A stretch of 64,000 nucleotides of DNA from the NCBI GenBank assembly GCA_017503545.1, contig JAFVSW010000335.1, positions 1 to 64,000 on the forward strand. Reading direction: 5' to 3'. Under the pieces are notes generated by a model. That model did not search any database and was not told where the DNA came from. It saw nothing but the letters and a program-made list of their open reading frames with translations. This DNA is from Lentisphaeria bacterium (GTDB taxonomy: Bacteria > Verrucomicrobiota > Lentisphaeria > Victivallales > UBA1829). Positions 36,219-46,043 of this stretch are shown in pieces; position 1 is the stretch's first letter; each line of letters begins with the position of its first letter. The position numbers and the translations under genes were made by a program.

Positions 36219-38405
36219 TCAAAAAATATTCCGCCAGTATTCCAGTAACTCATAACGGTACAGCAATAACAATGCCACACATTCAAGCAGAATAATGACA
36301 AACAGAATATAAAAAATAACTTTACGGCGTTTCAATACAGTCGCATCTTCCTGACTGTGCGGGATCTTCAACAGATTAGAAATAAAAATCCGGGATTGTT
36401 TCGGCAGCGGCGGCGTAAAGGTGAAGAAACGCCCCATACGCAAAGAAAGACGCAACTGGGCATTCAACGCATTTCCATTCGCTTCCAAAAATATCGCCAG
36501 ATTGCGGCGGAACAGTTTCGTCAGAGAAACAACCACTATCGGACCGCCGAAGATCAGCAGAATACCAAAGAAAATCGCCAATACTGCACCCACGGAAATG
36601 CCCTGAATACTTTTTGCCATGAATGCAAATGCACTACCAATCGCCGCAATACCGACACCGCCGCCCATCAATACCATGGAACCGCTGAATGCCGGAGTCT
36701 GCTGCGGTGCAGGTTTCGCCGCCGGGGCAGCCGGGGCAGTCGGCAGTTTTGCCTGAGATTGAATATCTTTTGCAACCGTGTCTTCAAACTGTTTGCTCCG
36801 GGCGGTGAAAAATTTATCGGCCTGTTTCTGAATAAAATCAGCAAATTTATAAAACGGCATTTTCAAGGCTTCCCCAATGGATACCGGCTGCTGAATCATA
36901 TCCACGATCCGGGCATCCCACATCGCACCGTCCGCGGTATAAAATACCCCACTCTTCCCCAGGAAGAAATGGCGCATATGACCGCTGGTGACGCCGACTG
37001 CCAATTTCATGGTCTTTGCCGCAGCTCCCAATCCGGATGTCGCATCCAGATAAATCACGCAGATATTACTGTTCGCTGCAATCTTTTTGTGTTCGGCAAC
37101 ATTATGCACAATGGAACACAAGGTAAAAAATCTGCCGTCCATCACAAGTTTTCCAGCCTGATGCATGGAGGGCTTACTGTTGTCAAACAAACGGTCAAGC
37201 GTAACAAAGTTATTCAGAAAATCAAACATATTTTCCTGGAAACTGATCAACTTGTGAACCATGGATGTCTTATCCAGATTGTCTTTTACCGCTTTGTCAC
37301 GGCTGATCAAGTTACGGATATCCGTCAGAATCCCGTCATCCACGATTTTCTGAAGCTGTTCCCGTGACCAGGCATCCAGTCCGGTTTCCGGTTTCGCTTT
37401 GTTCCAGGCATCGCAAGGTGCAAGTGCCGCTTTCAGTTTTCCATAATATTCTGCGGTCATTTCTTCTTCCGGCGCATCCGGCAGCAAAGCAAGAAGTTTG
37501 CGGATTGCATCAGACCAAATCGGATGATGCATCTTGCGCAATACCAGAATACCTTCCGGATTCACCGGCGCAACCGGGGATTTTTCCAGAAATTCTTTCA
37601 CAGAAACGGCATCCATCGGGTCAAGGGTGTTCTTGACAGCAAGGCGGGCTTCCGTTGTAGTACCGGAAAGGGACAATGCTTCGCAACTGCGGAAAAATTC
37701 ATCCAACTTTTCCTGCACACACAAAAATGCGGCAAGAACAGTCTGGGTCTTATCTCCAAACGGATTCAACATCTCTTTCCGTGCTTCTCCGTCATTCAAC
37801 CAGGCAAGGCGTGCTTTGAGTTTTCCTTCAAACTCATCCACTTCCTTATCACCCACGCCCGCAACACCACTGCAATCCGTCTGAGAACCGACTGCCGCCA
37901 TGATTCCGCGAATACAATCCGCTGTGACCGGTTTTGCAACCGAACCGGGGGGAATGATTCCGTCCCCGTTCTGCAGCGCGTTGGAAATAATCCGGGTTTG
38001 ATCTTTGATTTGGGCAAGCGTGATACATTCCGCATCCGGCATCCCCAGATTTGCCAAAGCAATCCGGACGGTACGTGCAATATTCATCCCGTCCGGGTGA
38101 TTTTCGTTAAGGGAGTTCAGATACAAAACATCGGACCGTTTGCAAACGCCGCTCAAGTCGGAGAGAACACTCAACATCCAGTTCAATGCCGCCTTTACTT
38201 CATCCACCCGGATCCGTCCATTGGAATCGGCATCCAGAAATGCAAGAAAATCTTTATTGGCAAGCAAAGAGTCTGTACGTACACTTGTCATGATCCAATG
38301 TGCCGCATCCAATTGTGCCGCATTCCGAAAATCTTCTGCATTTTCCAAAACAAGCTGACATGATCCTCCCAGCCGCTGAAACCGTACTTCGTTCTGCATT
38401 TCCAT
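36219..38405 (-). CDS. Large EF-hand-containing membrane protein, unknown function
   Basis: A 728-residue protein that I cannot assign to a family. An EF-hand-like loop DADSNGRIRVDE is at about residues 58-69, with acidic residues at the expected Ca2+ positions. A long, mostly helical soluble region (~100-560) follows, then an Ala/Pro-rich linker (TAPAAPAAKPAPQQ), two hydrophobic segments (~590-645) and a final TM helix near the C-terminus (~695-715). There is no signal peptide, so the large part is probably cytosolic and tail-anchored. The gene has no gaps of note to its neighbours aminotransferase and lepA, and is probably in their operon. The functional link is unknown. Confidence 0.75.
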   Translation of the reverse strand: MEMQNEVRFQRLGGSCQLVLENAEDFRNAAQLDAAHWIMTSVRTDSLLANKDFLAFLDADSNGRIRVDEVKAALNWMLSVLSDLSGVCKRSDVLYLNSLNENHPDGMNIARTVRIALANLGMPDAECITLAQIKDQTRIISNALQNGDGIIPPGSVAKPVTADCIRGIMAAVGSQTDCSGVAGVGDKEVDEFEGKLKARLAWLNDGEARKEMLNPFGDKTQTVLAAFLCVQEKLDEFFRSCEALSLSGTTTEARLAVKNTLDPMDAVSVKEFLEKSPVAPVNPEGILVLRKMHHPIWSDAIRKLLALLPDAPEEEMTAEYYGKLKAALAPCDAWNKAKPETGLDAWSREQLQKIVDDGILTDIRNLISRDKAVKDNLDKTSMVHKLISFQENMFDFLNNFVTLDRLFDNSKPSMHQAGKLVMDGRFFTLCSIVHNVAEHKKIAANSNICVIYLDATSGLGAAAKTMKLAVGVTSGHMRHFFLGKSGVFYTADGAMWDARIVDMIQQPVSIGEALKMPFYKFADFIQKQADKFFTARSKQFEDTVAKDIQSQAKLPTAPAAPAAKPAPQQTPAFSGSMVLMGGGVGIAAIGSAFAFMAKSIQGISVGAVLAIFFGILLIFGGPIVVVSLTKLFRRNLAIFLEANGNALNAQLRLSLRMGRFFTFTPPLPKQSRIFISNLLKIPHSQEDATVLKRRKVIFYILFVIILLECVALLLLYRYELLEYWRNIF

Positions 38406-38425
38406 TTGTCAATTCTCCAATTATT

Positions 38426-39673
38426 TTACTTACGCTTTGTTTTTGTATTTTTCTTTACCGGCTTTTTCAAATTCTTTACAAATGCTTCCATGCGGTCCAT
38501 CGCAATATTGATTTTTTCCAACGATGTCGCATAAGAACAGCGGATATACCCTTCCGCACAATCGCCGAATGCCGGACCCGGCACAACTGCAACTTTCTGT
38601 TCTTCCAACAAACGCATTGCAAACTCATGGGAACTCAACCCCGTACTGCGGATATCCGGGAACACATAGAACGAACCTTCCGGCATCAAACATTTCAAGC
38701 CGATTTCATTCAGACGTTTCACAATCACACCGCGCCGGGTCTTGTATTCTTCACGCATACGCACCATATCATTTTTCGCAGAAAGCAATGCTTCTTCCGC
38801 CGCATCCTGGGACGTAACCGGGGCGCAAAGCATGGAATACTGATGGATCTTCATCATTGCATCAATAATATCCGTCGGACCGCACGCATACCCCACTCGC
38901 AAACCGGTCATGGCAAATGCTTTGGAAAATCCATGCAGAAATACTGTCCGTTCTTTCATCCCCGGCAAAGTAGCAATGGATGGCGTCATCGGTCCATAAG
39001 TCAATTCCGAATAAATATGGTCAGACAGCACAATCAAATCGTGCTTGATCGCAATTTCTGCAATCGCTTTTGTCTGTTCCATGGATAAAGTCGCACCGGT
39101 GGGATTACAGGGAAAATTCAGCAGAATCGCTTTTGTCCGGGGCGTAATCGCTTTTTCCAATTCCACCGGATCAAGAGCAAAACGGTCTTCCGCATAAGTT
39201 GGTACCGCAACCGGCACACCGTGCGCCATACGGATCTCCGCCGGATAAGAAACATAACACGGTTCGTGATATACCAATTCATCACCGGGCGACAATATTG
39301 CGCGGATTGCAAGGTCAAGTGCTTCACTCACACCGACAGTCACCAGACATTCGTTCTGCGGATTATAATCCACACCAAAATCCGATTCCAGATATTTGCA
39401 AATCGCTTTCCGTAAAGAAAGACTGCCCAGATTGGAGGTATAACAGGTATGACCCCGTTCCAATGAATACAACGCCGTTTCACGAATCGTCCACGGTGTC
39501 ACAAAATCCGGTTCTCCCACACCAAGGGATACCACATCTTTCATCTCGTTGACCAGATCAAAAAACGCACGGATCCCGCTTTTCGGTAAATCTTGAATAT
39601 GCGGAGCAACACGACAACGGCCTGCCGGTTTCGGAACCGAATTTTTCTTACATCGTGATGTTGAGACGTTCAT
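38426..39673 (-). CDS. Class I/II PLP aminotransferase
   Basis: A 415-residue fold type I aminotransferase. The PLP lysine lies in LHGFSKAFAMTGLRVGY. NFPCNPTG (Asn contacting the pyridine ring region), SDHIYSELTYG (Asp) and the C-terminal Arg in IRCSYATS follow the aspartate/aromatic aminotransferase I-gamma pattern. The substrate amino acid is not predictable. Its start overlaps the end of the Lrp-type regulator by 26 bp. A very strong Shine-Dalgarno (AGGAGG, 9 bp before ATG) is embedded in the regulator's coding end, so it can be translated independently. Lrp plus aminotransferase suggests amino-acid-responsive control. Confidence 0.88.
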   Translation of the reverse strand: MNVSTSRCKKNSVPKPAGRCRVAPHIQDLPKSGIRAFFDLVNEMKDVVSLGVGEPDFVTPWTIRETALYSLERGHTCYTSNLGSLSLRKAICKYLESDFGVDYNPQNECLVTVGVSEALDLAIRAILSPGDELVYHEPCYVSYPAEIRMAHGVPVAVPTYAEDRFALDPVELEKAITPRTKAILLNFPCNPTGATLSMEQTKAIAEIAIKHDLIVLSDHIYSELTYGPMTPSIATLPGMKERTVFLHGFSKAFAMTGLRVGYACGPTDIIDAMMKIHQYSMLCAPVTSQDAAEEALLSAKNDMVRMREEYKTRRGVIVKRLNEIGLKCLMPEGSFYVFPDIRSTGLSSHEFAMRLLEEQKVAVVPGPAFGDCAEGYIRCSYATSLEKINIAMDRMEAFVKNLKKPVKKNTKTKRK

Positions 39674-40133
39674 AGCCTTCTTCCTCCTGCATAAGTTTTC
39701 CGGATTCTTTGTATTTCTTCAGCAAAAAGTGTGTCGCTGTGGAAAGCACACCATCCTGCGTTGCAAGTTTGCGTGCAACAAAAGTTGCCACTTCCTGCAA
39801 ATTTTTTCCCTGCACTTCCACCAACAGATCAAATCCGCCGGACATCAGATAGAGACTGGAAACCTGCGGGAATTTACTCAACCGTTTGGCGATTTTATCA
39901 AATCCGCCTTCCCGTTCCGGGCGCGTTTTGACTTCAATCAATGCTTTCACTGCATATTCGGGGAGAATACTTTCATCAAACATGGCGCGATACCCGATAA
40001 TGGTTTTATCTTCTTCCATTTTCCGGATTGCTTCCGCTACGGCGGCGGCACTTTCACCAAGTTGATTGGCGATTTCTTCTACACTCATCCGTCCGTTTTC
40101 CGCCAACAGACGGAGCAATTTTTTCTTGTCCAT
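39648..40133 (-). CDS. Lrp/AsnC-family regulator
   Basis: A 161-residue regulator. Residues 1-55 form a helix-turn-helix, with NGRMSVEEIANQLGESAAAV as the DNA-reading part. Residues ~70-150 form the RAM ligand-binding/oligomerisation domain, including the signature around SSLYLMSGGFDLLVEV. Such proteins form octamers and respond to amino acids. It is the first gene of the operon running to lepB and overlaps the aminotransferase. The start ATG 40133 has AAGGA at 10 bp. Confidence 0.9.
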   Translation of the reverse strand: MDKKKLLRLLAENGRMSVEEIANQLGESAAAVAEAIRKMEEDKTIIGYRAMFDESILPEYAVKALIEVKTRPEREGGFDKIAKRLSKFPQVSSLYLMSGGFDLLVEVQGKNLQEVATFVARKLATQDGVLSTATHFLLKKYKESGKLMQEEEGYERLNITM

Positions 40134-40270
40134 GATTTTTACTTTCCTTCATTTTGCTTTTAAATACCTTGAATCAAATTCAAGCAACACGGTAATATAG
40201 CGCAAAAAAACGCCGTTTCAAGGTAAAAAACGGCTTCTTACATTCTTTTTTTTATGCTTTTTTATGAGTT

Positions 40271-40483
40271 GAGGCAATTTCAAAAGTTTTTAAAAATGCC
40301 TGAAAACTCTTGTTGGGATCTGAAAAACGGAGCGTTTGAGGCTTGACCCGCCGCAGACCCGGGGGGAAATAACCCACGCCTTGTCACGGCACAGCCGTAT
40401 GGCGACGCCGGATCAAACTGCCATTTTCATCTCATCAACAATCTTTTTTCCGTCAAATTTTGCCGGACTTTTGAAATTACCTC
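40271..40483 (-). mobile_element. MITE-like element, copy A
   Basis: A 213-bp element bounded by near-perfect 17-bp terminal inverted repeats (GAGGCAATTTCAAAAGT at 40271-40287; the other arm at 40467-40483). It is the reverse-complement relative of 62527-62741, with long near-identical stretches at both ends. An internal hairpin ACGGC-ACA-GCCGT is conserved (40386-40398). About 33 bp in the middle do not align. It encodes nothing and lies between the divergent Lrp and cysS genes. The remainder of the 479-bp gap (40134-40612) is AT-rich with no supported gene. The 62527-62741 copy may be an unrelated convergence only if the alignment fails. Confidence 0.8.
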
Positions 40484-40612
40484 GAGATAAGTTTTTCAAT
40501 TTTTTACTTTTTTCCTCGAAAAATTTCTTTTTTCTACTGGAAAAAACAGTTCCGCAGAGTATATTACTACGTAATAAAAATATTTAATTTTTTGAGGAAA
40601 GGATTTTTTATC

Positions 40613-42040
40613 ATGGCTGTGAAACTTTTCAATACTTTGGGCAGACGTCTCGAAGAATTTCATTCCATCGAACCTGGAAAAGCAAAACTTTATACTTGCG
40701 GTCCCACCGTTTACAATTTCGCTCATATCGGCAATTTCCGCTGTTATCTTTTTGAAGATATCCTCCGCCGCGCTCTCGAATATCATGGGTATGAAGTCAC
40801 GCAGGTCATGAACCTCACGGACGTGGATGACAAGACCATTCGCGATTCCCGTGCAAATAACATGAAACTTGCTGATTTTACCGCCCAATACAAAAAGGCG
40901 TTCTTTGAAGATTTGGATACTTTGCGCATCGAACGCGCTGCCGTTTATCCGGAAGCAACCATGCACATCCCCGAAATGATTGATATGATCCAGACGCTTA
41001 TGGATAAGGGGATCGCTTATCAGTCCGATGACAAATCCGTTTATTTCTCCATCGCAAAATTTCCTCAATACGGACAGCTTGCAAAAATCGATATGGAAAG
41101 TCAGCGGATCGGCGACCGCGTGAAAAATGACGAATATTCCAAAGATTCCGTCGGCGATTTCGCCCTCTGGAAAGCATGGGATGATAAAGACGGCGATGTA
41201 AAATGGGACAGCCCCTGGGGTCCCGGACGCCCCGGTTGGCATATCGAATGTTGCGCCATGAGCCGTAAATATCTGGGTGTAACGTTCGACCTCCATACCG
41301 GCGGGATCGACAACATGTTCCCCCATCATGAAGACGAAATCGCACAGAGCGAAGCCGCAAACGGATGCAAGTTCGTTAATTACTGGCTCCATTGCGAACA
41401 CCTCACCGTCAACCGTCAGAAAATGTCCAAATCCCTCGGCAATTTTTACACCATGCGTGACTTGCTTGCAAAAGGATATACCGGCGATGAGATCCGTTGG
41501 GCTTTGATCGGTACTCATTACCGTTCCAAACTCAATTTCGACCTCGGTTCTCTTGATCAGGCTCGGACTGCATTGAAAAAATTCCGCACTCTCTTTGCCC
41601 GTCTTGCCGCCCTGCCCGCAGGTAACAACGGCGTGGAAGAGGCAAAAGAACTCGCAGCAAAAGCAAAACAGGATTTCGCCGATGCGTTCGCCGATGACTT
41701 GAACATTGCACGCGGTCTCGCCGCCGTTTTCATGTTCAACCGGGAAATCAATTCCGGTCTCGCTGCCGGTAAATTCGGTGCCGATGCCGCAAAGATCCTG
41801 CTGGATCAATACCGTGATTTCGACCGTATTCTCGGCAGTCTCGATGTGGATGCAGCAATCAATGTCGCACCCGCTTCCGATGATACGCCCGCGGAAGTGT
41901 TGGAATTGATCGAAAAACGTACCGCTGCGAAAAAAGCGAAAAACTGGTCCGAAGCTGATGCCATCCGGGATCAGCTTAAAGCGCTCGGCTATGCAGTCGT
42001 CGATACACCCGCAGGACCGAAAGCGGAAAAAATCGGCTGA
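40613..42040 (+). CDS. cysS: Cysteinyl-tRNA synthetase
   Basis: A ~475-residue class I synthetase that charges tRNA-Cys. The HIGH-type motif is FAHIGNFR, preceded by YTCGPTVYN, whose Cys is the zinc ligand that also recognises the substrate Cys. Zinc-site [11 protein letters not shown] is present and the KMSKS loop is [21 protein letters not shown] is typical of CysS. ATG 40613 is chosen because GAGGAAAGG precedes it; a TTG-initiated extension from 40592 would overlap that site. The last bases overlap the next gene's start (TGATG). Confidence 0.96.
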   Translation: MAVKLFNTLGRRLEEFHSIEPGKAKLYTCGPTVYNFAHIGNFRCYLFEDILRRALEYHGYEVTQVMNLTDVDDKTIRDSRANNMKLADFTAQYKKAFFEDLDTLRIERAAVYPEATMHIPEMIDMIQTLMDKGIAYQSDDKSVYFSIAKFPQYGQLAKIDMESQRIGDRVKNDEYSKDSVGDFALWKAWDDKDGDVKWDSPWGPGRPGWHIECCAMSRKYLGVTFDLHTGGIDNMFPHHEDEIAQSEAANGCKFVNYWLHCEHLTVNRQKMSKSLGNFYTMRDLLAKGYTGDEIRWALIGTHYRSKLNFDLGSLDQARTALKKFRTLFARLAALPAGNNGVEEAKELAAKAKQDFADAFADDLNIARGLAAVFMFNREINSGLAAGKFGADAAKILLDQYRDFDRILGSLDVDAAINVAPASDDTPAEVLELIEKRTAAKKAKNWSEADAIRDQLKALGYAVVDTPAGPKAEKIG

Positions 42041-43113
42041 TGAACAGGGAACTCACCGTCCAAATCTTGATTGATTTTTACCGGAAACGTTATCCGGATA
42101 CCGCGGAATATTGTGCGCTCATTGAACAATGGGAACTTTGGGCAAAAACAAAACCGCTGCAGGGAAAACGGATTTTGGACGGGACTCCGTTATTTTTTAA
42201 CACATTCGGTAAGTATATCGCTCTGCTCCTCGCCGGGGCAGAGTTGACTGTCGCTTATTCCGATGAACTGCCGTATGATCCACAAGCATTAAATATGCTC
42301 AATGAGTTGGGTATCCCCACACTGTATTACAATAAACCCGGTGACTGTCAAACGGAATTCGATGCCATTCTCGATTGCGCCGGTATCCTGCGGTTTATCC
42401 CGTCTAAATACGGATATGGAGAATTGACCCGGTCCGGAATCCTTATTTATCAGGATCGGGATGTCCCTCTTTTTGCTGTTGATTCCGGCAGAATCAAACA
42501 AATTGAAACATGTCTCGGCACCGGAGAAAGCTGCTTGCGTGCGTTACGGCAAATGGGATATCGGAACTGGCAAAATACTTCCGTCCTTCAATTCGGATAC
42601 GGTAAAGTCGGACGCGGTATTGCCATGTATCTTCAGGAAGCCGGGGCGGATGTTACGGTAGTCGATAAAAAAAATACTCCCGTCATGCCCGGTATCCACT
42701 TTATTGATATGGATTCCAAAGAAAAAATTCGGGAACAGATCGGCAAAACACAATGGCTTATTTCCGTCACTGGCGTATATGCCGCCTTGGAATCCTATGT
42801 GCCGGATATCAAAAAATCCAATGCCATCGCCGTCAATATGGGTGCAGTGGATGAATTCGGTGCATTGATGGAGGATGAACGGGTTTTATACAAAAAACAA
42901 CCATTGAATTTTATGCTGGAAGAACCGACTTTATTACGGTACATTGATGCAACAATGGCACTGGATAATGCCGCAGCAGCATATCTTTGTCAGAATACAA
43001 CCCCCTATCCGCCCGGCACGATCCTGCCTCCTGTGGATTTGGAAAATGAAATCCTTGCCGCCGTTTTCAAAACCGGGTTGATCACCCGGGAAATTCAAAA
43101 AGCAGGTATTTGA
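42040..43113 (+). CDS. S-adenosylhomocysteine hydrolase-like NAD-binding protein
   Basis: A 357-residue protein. Residues ~160-300 align with the NAD-binding domain of S-adenosylhomocysteinase: a G-ES-LRAL helix leads into LQFGYGKVGRGIA, which matches the family's AGYGDVGKG loop, and then TVVDK. The N-terminus resembles a reduced substrate domain. It is about 75 residues shorter than true SAHH, so the reaction is uncertain. Being next to a methylthioadenosine/SAH deaminase suggests a role in SAH or its deaminated form, S-inosylhomocysteine. It begins on the last base of cysS, so translation is coupled. Confidence 0.7.
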   Translation: MNRELTVQILIDFYRKRYPDTAEYCALIEQWELWAKTKPLQGKRILDGTPLFFNTFGKYIALLLAGAELTVAYSDELPYDPQALNMLNELGIPTLYYNKPGDCQTEFDAILDCAGILRFIPSKYGYGELTRSGILIYQDRDVPLFAVDSGRIKQIETCLGTGESCLRALRQMGYRNWQNTSVLQFGYGKVGRGIAMYLQEAGADVTVVDKKNTPVMPGIHFIDMDSKEKIREQIGKTQWLISVTGVYAALESYVPDIKKSNAIAVNMGAVDEFGALMEDERVLYKKQPLNFMLEEPTLLRYIDATMALDNAAAAYLCQNTTPYPPGTILPPVDLENEILAAVFKTGLITREIQKAGI

Positions 43114-43117
43114 TACA

Positions 43118-44374
43118 ATGAAAAGTTTATTGCTCAAAAATGTGATCCTTGCCAGAAAAAATACGGATATCAGGATCCGGAACGGTCAATTTGAAAAAAT
43201 CGCTCAAAATCTGACTCCGGAAGATGGAGAAGATTTGTTTCATGCAAACGGAACTCTCGCAATCCTTCCCGCTTTTTACAACGCACATACCCACGCCGCT
43301 ATGACCTTGATGCGCGGGTATGCCGATGATCTCGAACTCTTCCGCTGGCTCAGCGAAATGATTTGGCCTTTGGAAGCACAGCTTACCCCGGAAGATGTAT
43401 ACAATGGTTCACGCCTTGCCATTCTGGAAATGATCCGGTCCGGAACCGTTTTCTTCAACGATATGTACTGGTTCCAGAAACAAACGGTCCGCGCCGCCGA
43501 AGAAATGGGCATCCGCGCATGTATCGGATTGCTCCAGCTTTCCAATGGGAATGATAATACGGACAATGAATGGCTTAAAGAAAACCGCAATTCTTTTTCC
43601 TCCCGCATCCAGACCGCATTGGCTCCCCATGCCATTTATACGGTCGATACCGAAACCTTACGGAAAACCGGGGAAATTGCTTCCGGTCAGAATGCACTCA
43701 TCCATATCCATCTTGCCGAAACAAAAAAAGAGTTTGACGATTGCATCAATCAGCACAACATGACTCCGGTTCAATATCTGGATACGCTTGGACTCCTTAC
43801 CCCGCGCACCATTCTGGCTCATTCCATCTATCTCACGGAAGATGATATCAAATTGATTGCAAAACGCAACAGTATCACCGTACATATGCCCGCATCCAAT
43901 ATGAAATTGGCATCCGGCAGATTCCCCGGAGAAACGATTCTCAAACATCATTCCCGGATCGCGCTCGGTACTGATGGCGCTTGCTCCAATAACAATCTTT
44001 CCATGATCGAAGAAATGAAACTTGCTGCTCTCCTCGCAAAACTCGGCAGCGAAAATCCCGAAACATTCCCCGCTCCCCTCGTTTATGATATGGCATCCAG
44101 ACGCGGTGCGGAAGCGTTCGGGCTGCATGCCGGTGTCATTCAGGAAGGATATCTCGCGGATGCCATCCTCGTCGATCTCAATACGCCAACCATGACTCCG
44201 GATTTTCATACCATTTCCAACATGGTCTACGCCGCCGATCCTTCGGTCATCGATTCCGTGATCTGTGATGGTAAATTCCTCATGAAACACCGTGTTATTG
44301 ATGGAGAACAGGAGATCCTTGCCGCCGCACGGGAATCCGCTCACAAACTCGTTGAAAGATTGAAAAAATGCTGA
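43118..44374 (+). CDS. 5-Methylthioadenosine/S-adenosylhomocysteine deaminase-like amidohydrolase
   Basis: A 418-residue TIM-barrel metalloenzyme of the ATZ/TRZ/MtaD group. The metal ligands are visible in order: AHTH (NAHTHAAMTLMRGYADD), IHIHLAE, LAHSIYL and LGTDGACSNNN. The sequence AMTLMRGYADDLELFRWL is typical of MTA/SAH deaminases. The family deaminates MTA, SAH or adenosine to the inosine form. It follows the SAHH-like gene by 4 bp and overlaps the D-aminoacylase by 7 bp. Substrate confidence is moderate because the group also includes guanine and chlorohydrolase enzymes. Confidence 0.82.
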   Translation: MKSLLLKNVILARKNTDIRIRNGQFEKIAQNLTPEDGEDLFHANGTLAILPAFYNAHTHAAMTLMRGYADDLELFRWLSEMIWPLEAQLTPEDVYNGSRLAILEMIRSGTVFFNDMYWFQKQTVRAAEEMGIRACIGLLQLSNGNDNTDNEWLKENRNSFSSRIQTALAPHAIYTVDTETLRKTGEIASGQNALIHIHLAETKKEFDDCINQHNMTPVQYLDTLGLLTPRTILAHSIYLTEDDIKLIAKRNSITVHMPASNMKLASGRFPGETILKHHSRIALGTDGACSNNNLSMIEEMKLAALLAKLGSENPETFPAPLVYDMASRRGAEAFGLHAGVIQEGYLADAILVDLNTPTMTPDFHTISNMVYAADPSVIDSVICDGKFLMKHRVIDGEQEILAAARESAHKLVERLKKC

Positions 44375-45891
44375 ATACTTTTCTGCTCCGGAATGTGGAA
44401 ATTTTTGATGGAACAGGCAATGCTCCGTTCCGTGGCGATATCGTAATGAAAAATGACCGCATCATTTCCATTTCGCCTCCCGCCTCTGTAATGGATTTTC
44501 CCATTGCCGGCGGCGTAATTGATGGAGCGCGTTACAGTGTTGCGCCCGGTTTTATTGATGTCCATGGACACAGTGAACTGGATATCCTTGATATTCCGTC
44601 CGGTGATAATAAAATTGCACAGGGCTTTACATCCGAAATCGCAGGAAATTGCGGATTCACTGAATTCATGGAAAAAGGAATGTCTTTCCGGGATTTTGAA
44701 GTAGAAACAGAACAGAAAAAAATCGCTCTCAATATCGCCGTCATGACCGGGCATAATTCCCTCCGGACAATCGTGATGGGAAATGAAAACCGCGCTCCAT
44801 CCAATGCAGAATTGAATGAGATGGAACGGATTTTACGCCTGACGCTCCAACAGGGGGCCGCCGGTTTTTCCGCAGGATTATGGTATGTCCCCGGCATCTA
44901 TGCGGAAACAGAGGAACTTTGCCGTCTCGCCTCCGTTCTCAAAGGATCCGGTAAACCATTCTCCATCCATTTACGCAGCGAAGGCGATACCCTGCTGGAA
45001 TCCATTGAAGAAGCATGCAAAATCGCAAAATGCGGTGATAATATATTACAAATCAGTCATTTCAAAACCTGGTATCCGCGCAACTGGCACAAACTCCGCA
45101 AAGCCGTAAAGTTGATACGCCGGAATATGCAAAATGGCTTGAGTATCGCTCTCGACCGGTATCCGTATCTTTATTCCGGAACCGGATTACGGATGGCATT
45201 ACCTCCGCAATTTTCTCAAATGCCAAAAGAGATTCTCCACGAAAAATTGAAAAATGATGAAACTTTCCGGCAGGAAGTAATCCGCATCACGGAACAGGCG
45301 GGTCCCTCCGATTGCCCCTGGGAACAGATCATGCTTCTGGATTCACCACAGGAAGCGCATAAAAACTTTTTCGGCAAAAATTTTGTTGAGATCGGAAAAT
45401 CCATGCAATGCTCCCCCGCAGAAGCATGTATAAAATTACTTGCGGAGGAAGAAAATCCTCTCGGCGCATTCGGGTTGATGAGTGAAGATAATCTGAATGA
45501 AATTTTACAACTCCCGTTCGTCATGCCGGGAACCGATGCCGGTATTCAGGATTTTTCCAAACAAAACGGACACCCCAGAAAATTCGGTACTGCTGCCCGG
45601 TTCTTCCAGCTTGCAGTCAAAAACGGAATCCCCCCGCAGGAAGTTATACGCCGTATGACTTCATACCCCGCCGCTGTATTCCACCTGAAAAATAAAGGGC
45701 TCATCCGCGAAAATTATGATGCGGATCTGGTCTTGTTTGATAGAGAACAACTTTCGGCACCGGAAGATTATGCACATCCCGCCCAGCCGGCTAAAGGTAT
45801 CATTGCGGTCTGGGTCAACGGTGTTTTGTCCTACACGGAAAACGGCGGCATCACCGGAAATCGCGGCGGAAAATTTTTGAAAGCACAATAA
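44368..45891 (+). CDS. D-aminoacylase / N-acyl-D-amino-acid deacylase-like
   Basis: A 507-residue amidohydrolase. The metal-site opening is PGFIDVHGHSELDILD, which matches D-aminoacylases, followed by GNCGF. Later motifs include ISHFKTW, RYPYLYSGTGL and MPGTDAG near the C-terminus. The family deacylates N-acyl-D-amino acids, and relatives act on D-hydantoins and isoaspartyl peptides. It overlaps the upstream deaminase by 7 bp and ends the cysS operon. It is cytosolic, with no signal peptide. The true substrate is unknown. Confidence 0.82.
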   Translation: MLNTFLLRNVEIFDGTGNAPFRGDIVMKNDRIISISPPASVMDFPIAGGVIDGARYSVAPGFIDVHGHSELDILDIPSGDNKIAQGFTSEIAGNCGFTEFMEKGMSFRDFEVETEQKKIALNIAVMTGHNSLRTIVMGNENRAPSNAELNEMERILRLTLQQGAAGFSAGLWYVPGIYAETEELCRLASVLKGSGKPFSIHLRSEGDTLLESIEEACKIAKCGDNILQISHFKTWYPRNWHKLRKAVKLIRRNMQNGLSIALDRYPYLYSGTGLRMALPPQFSQMPKEILHEKLKNDETFRQEVIRITEQAGPSDCPWEQIMLLDSPQEAHKNFFGKNFVEIGKSMQCSPAEACIKLLAEEENPLGAFGLMSEDNLNEILQLPFVMPGTDAGIQDFSKQNGHPRKFGTAARFFQLAVKNGIPPQEVIRRMTSYPAAVFHLKNKGLIRENYDADLVLFDREQLSAPEDYAHPAQPAKGIIAVWVNGVLSYTENGGITGNRGGKFLKAQ

Positions 45892-46020
45892 AAAGCGGTT
45901 CCGGCAAGAATTTCTATAAAAACGAAGCGGAAAAAATGCACGAATCAGGGGATCTCTATTTATTCAAACGGATGAATTTTCTGTGGACAGGCAAAACAGA
46001 CAATGCTGGAAGATTTTAAA

Positions 46021-46043
46021 GTGGCTACCCAACGGGTAACCAC
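46021..46043. other. Stem-loop in the gap between convergent genes
   Basis: GTGGCTACCC and GGGTAACCAC form 10-bp arms with one mismatch and a 3-nt loop. It lies in a 287-bp gap (45892-46178) between two convergent genes and is not followed by a T-run. A weaker TGCC/GGCA pair with a T-tract sits near 46109-46133. It may aid termination of the cysS operon. Confidence 0.35.

Noticed and set aside
40134-40612. Leader riboswitch or T-box upstream of cysS
   Set aside because: No T-box-like elements are seen. The gap is explained by the mobile element and an AT-rich promoter region.
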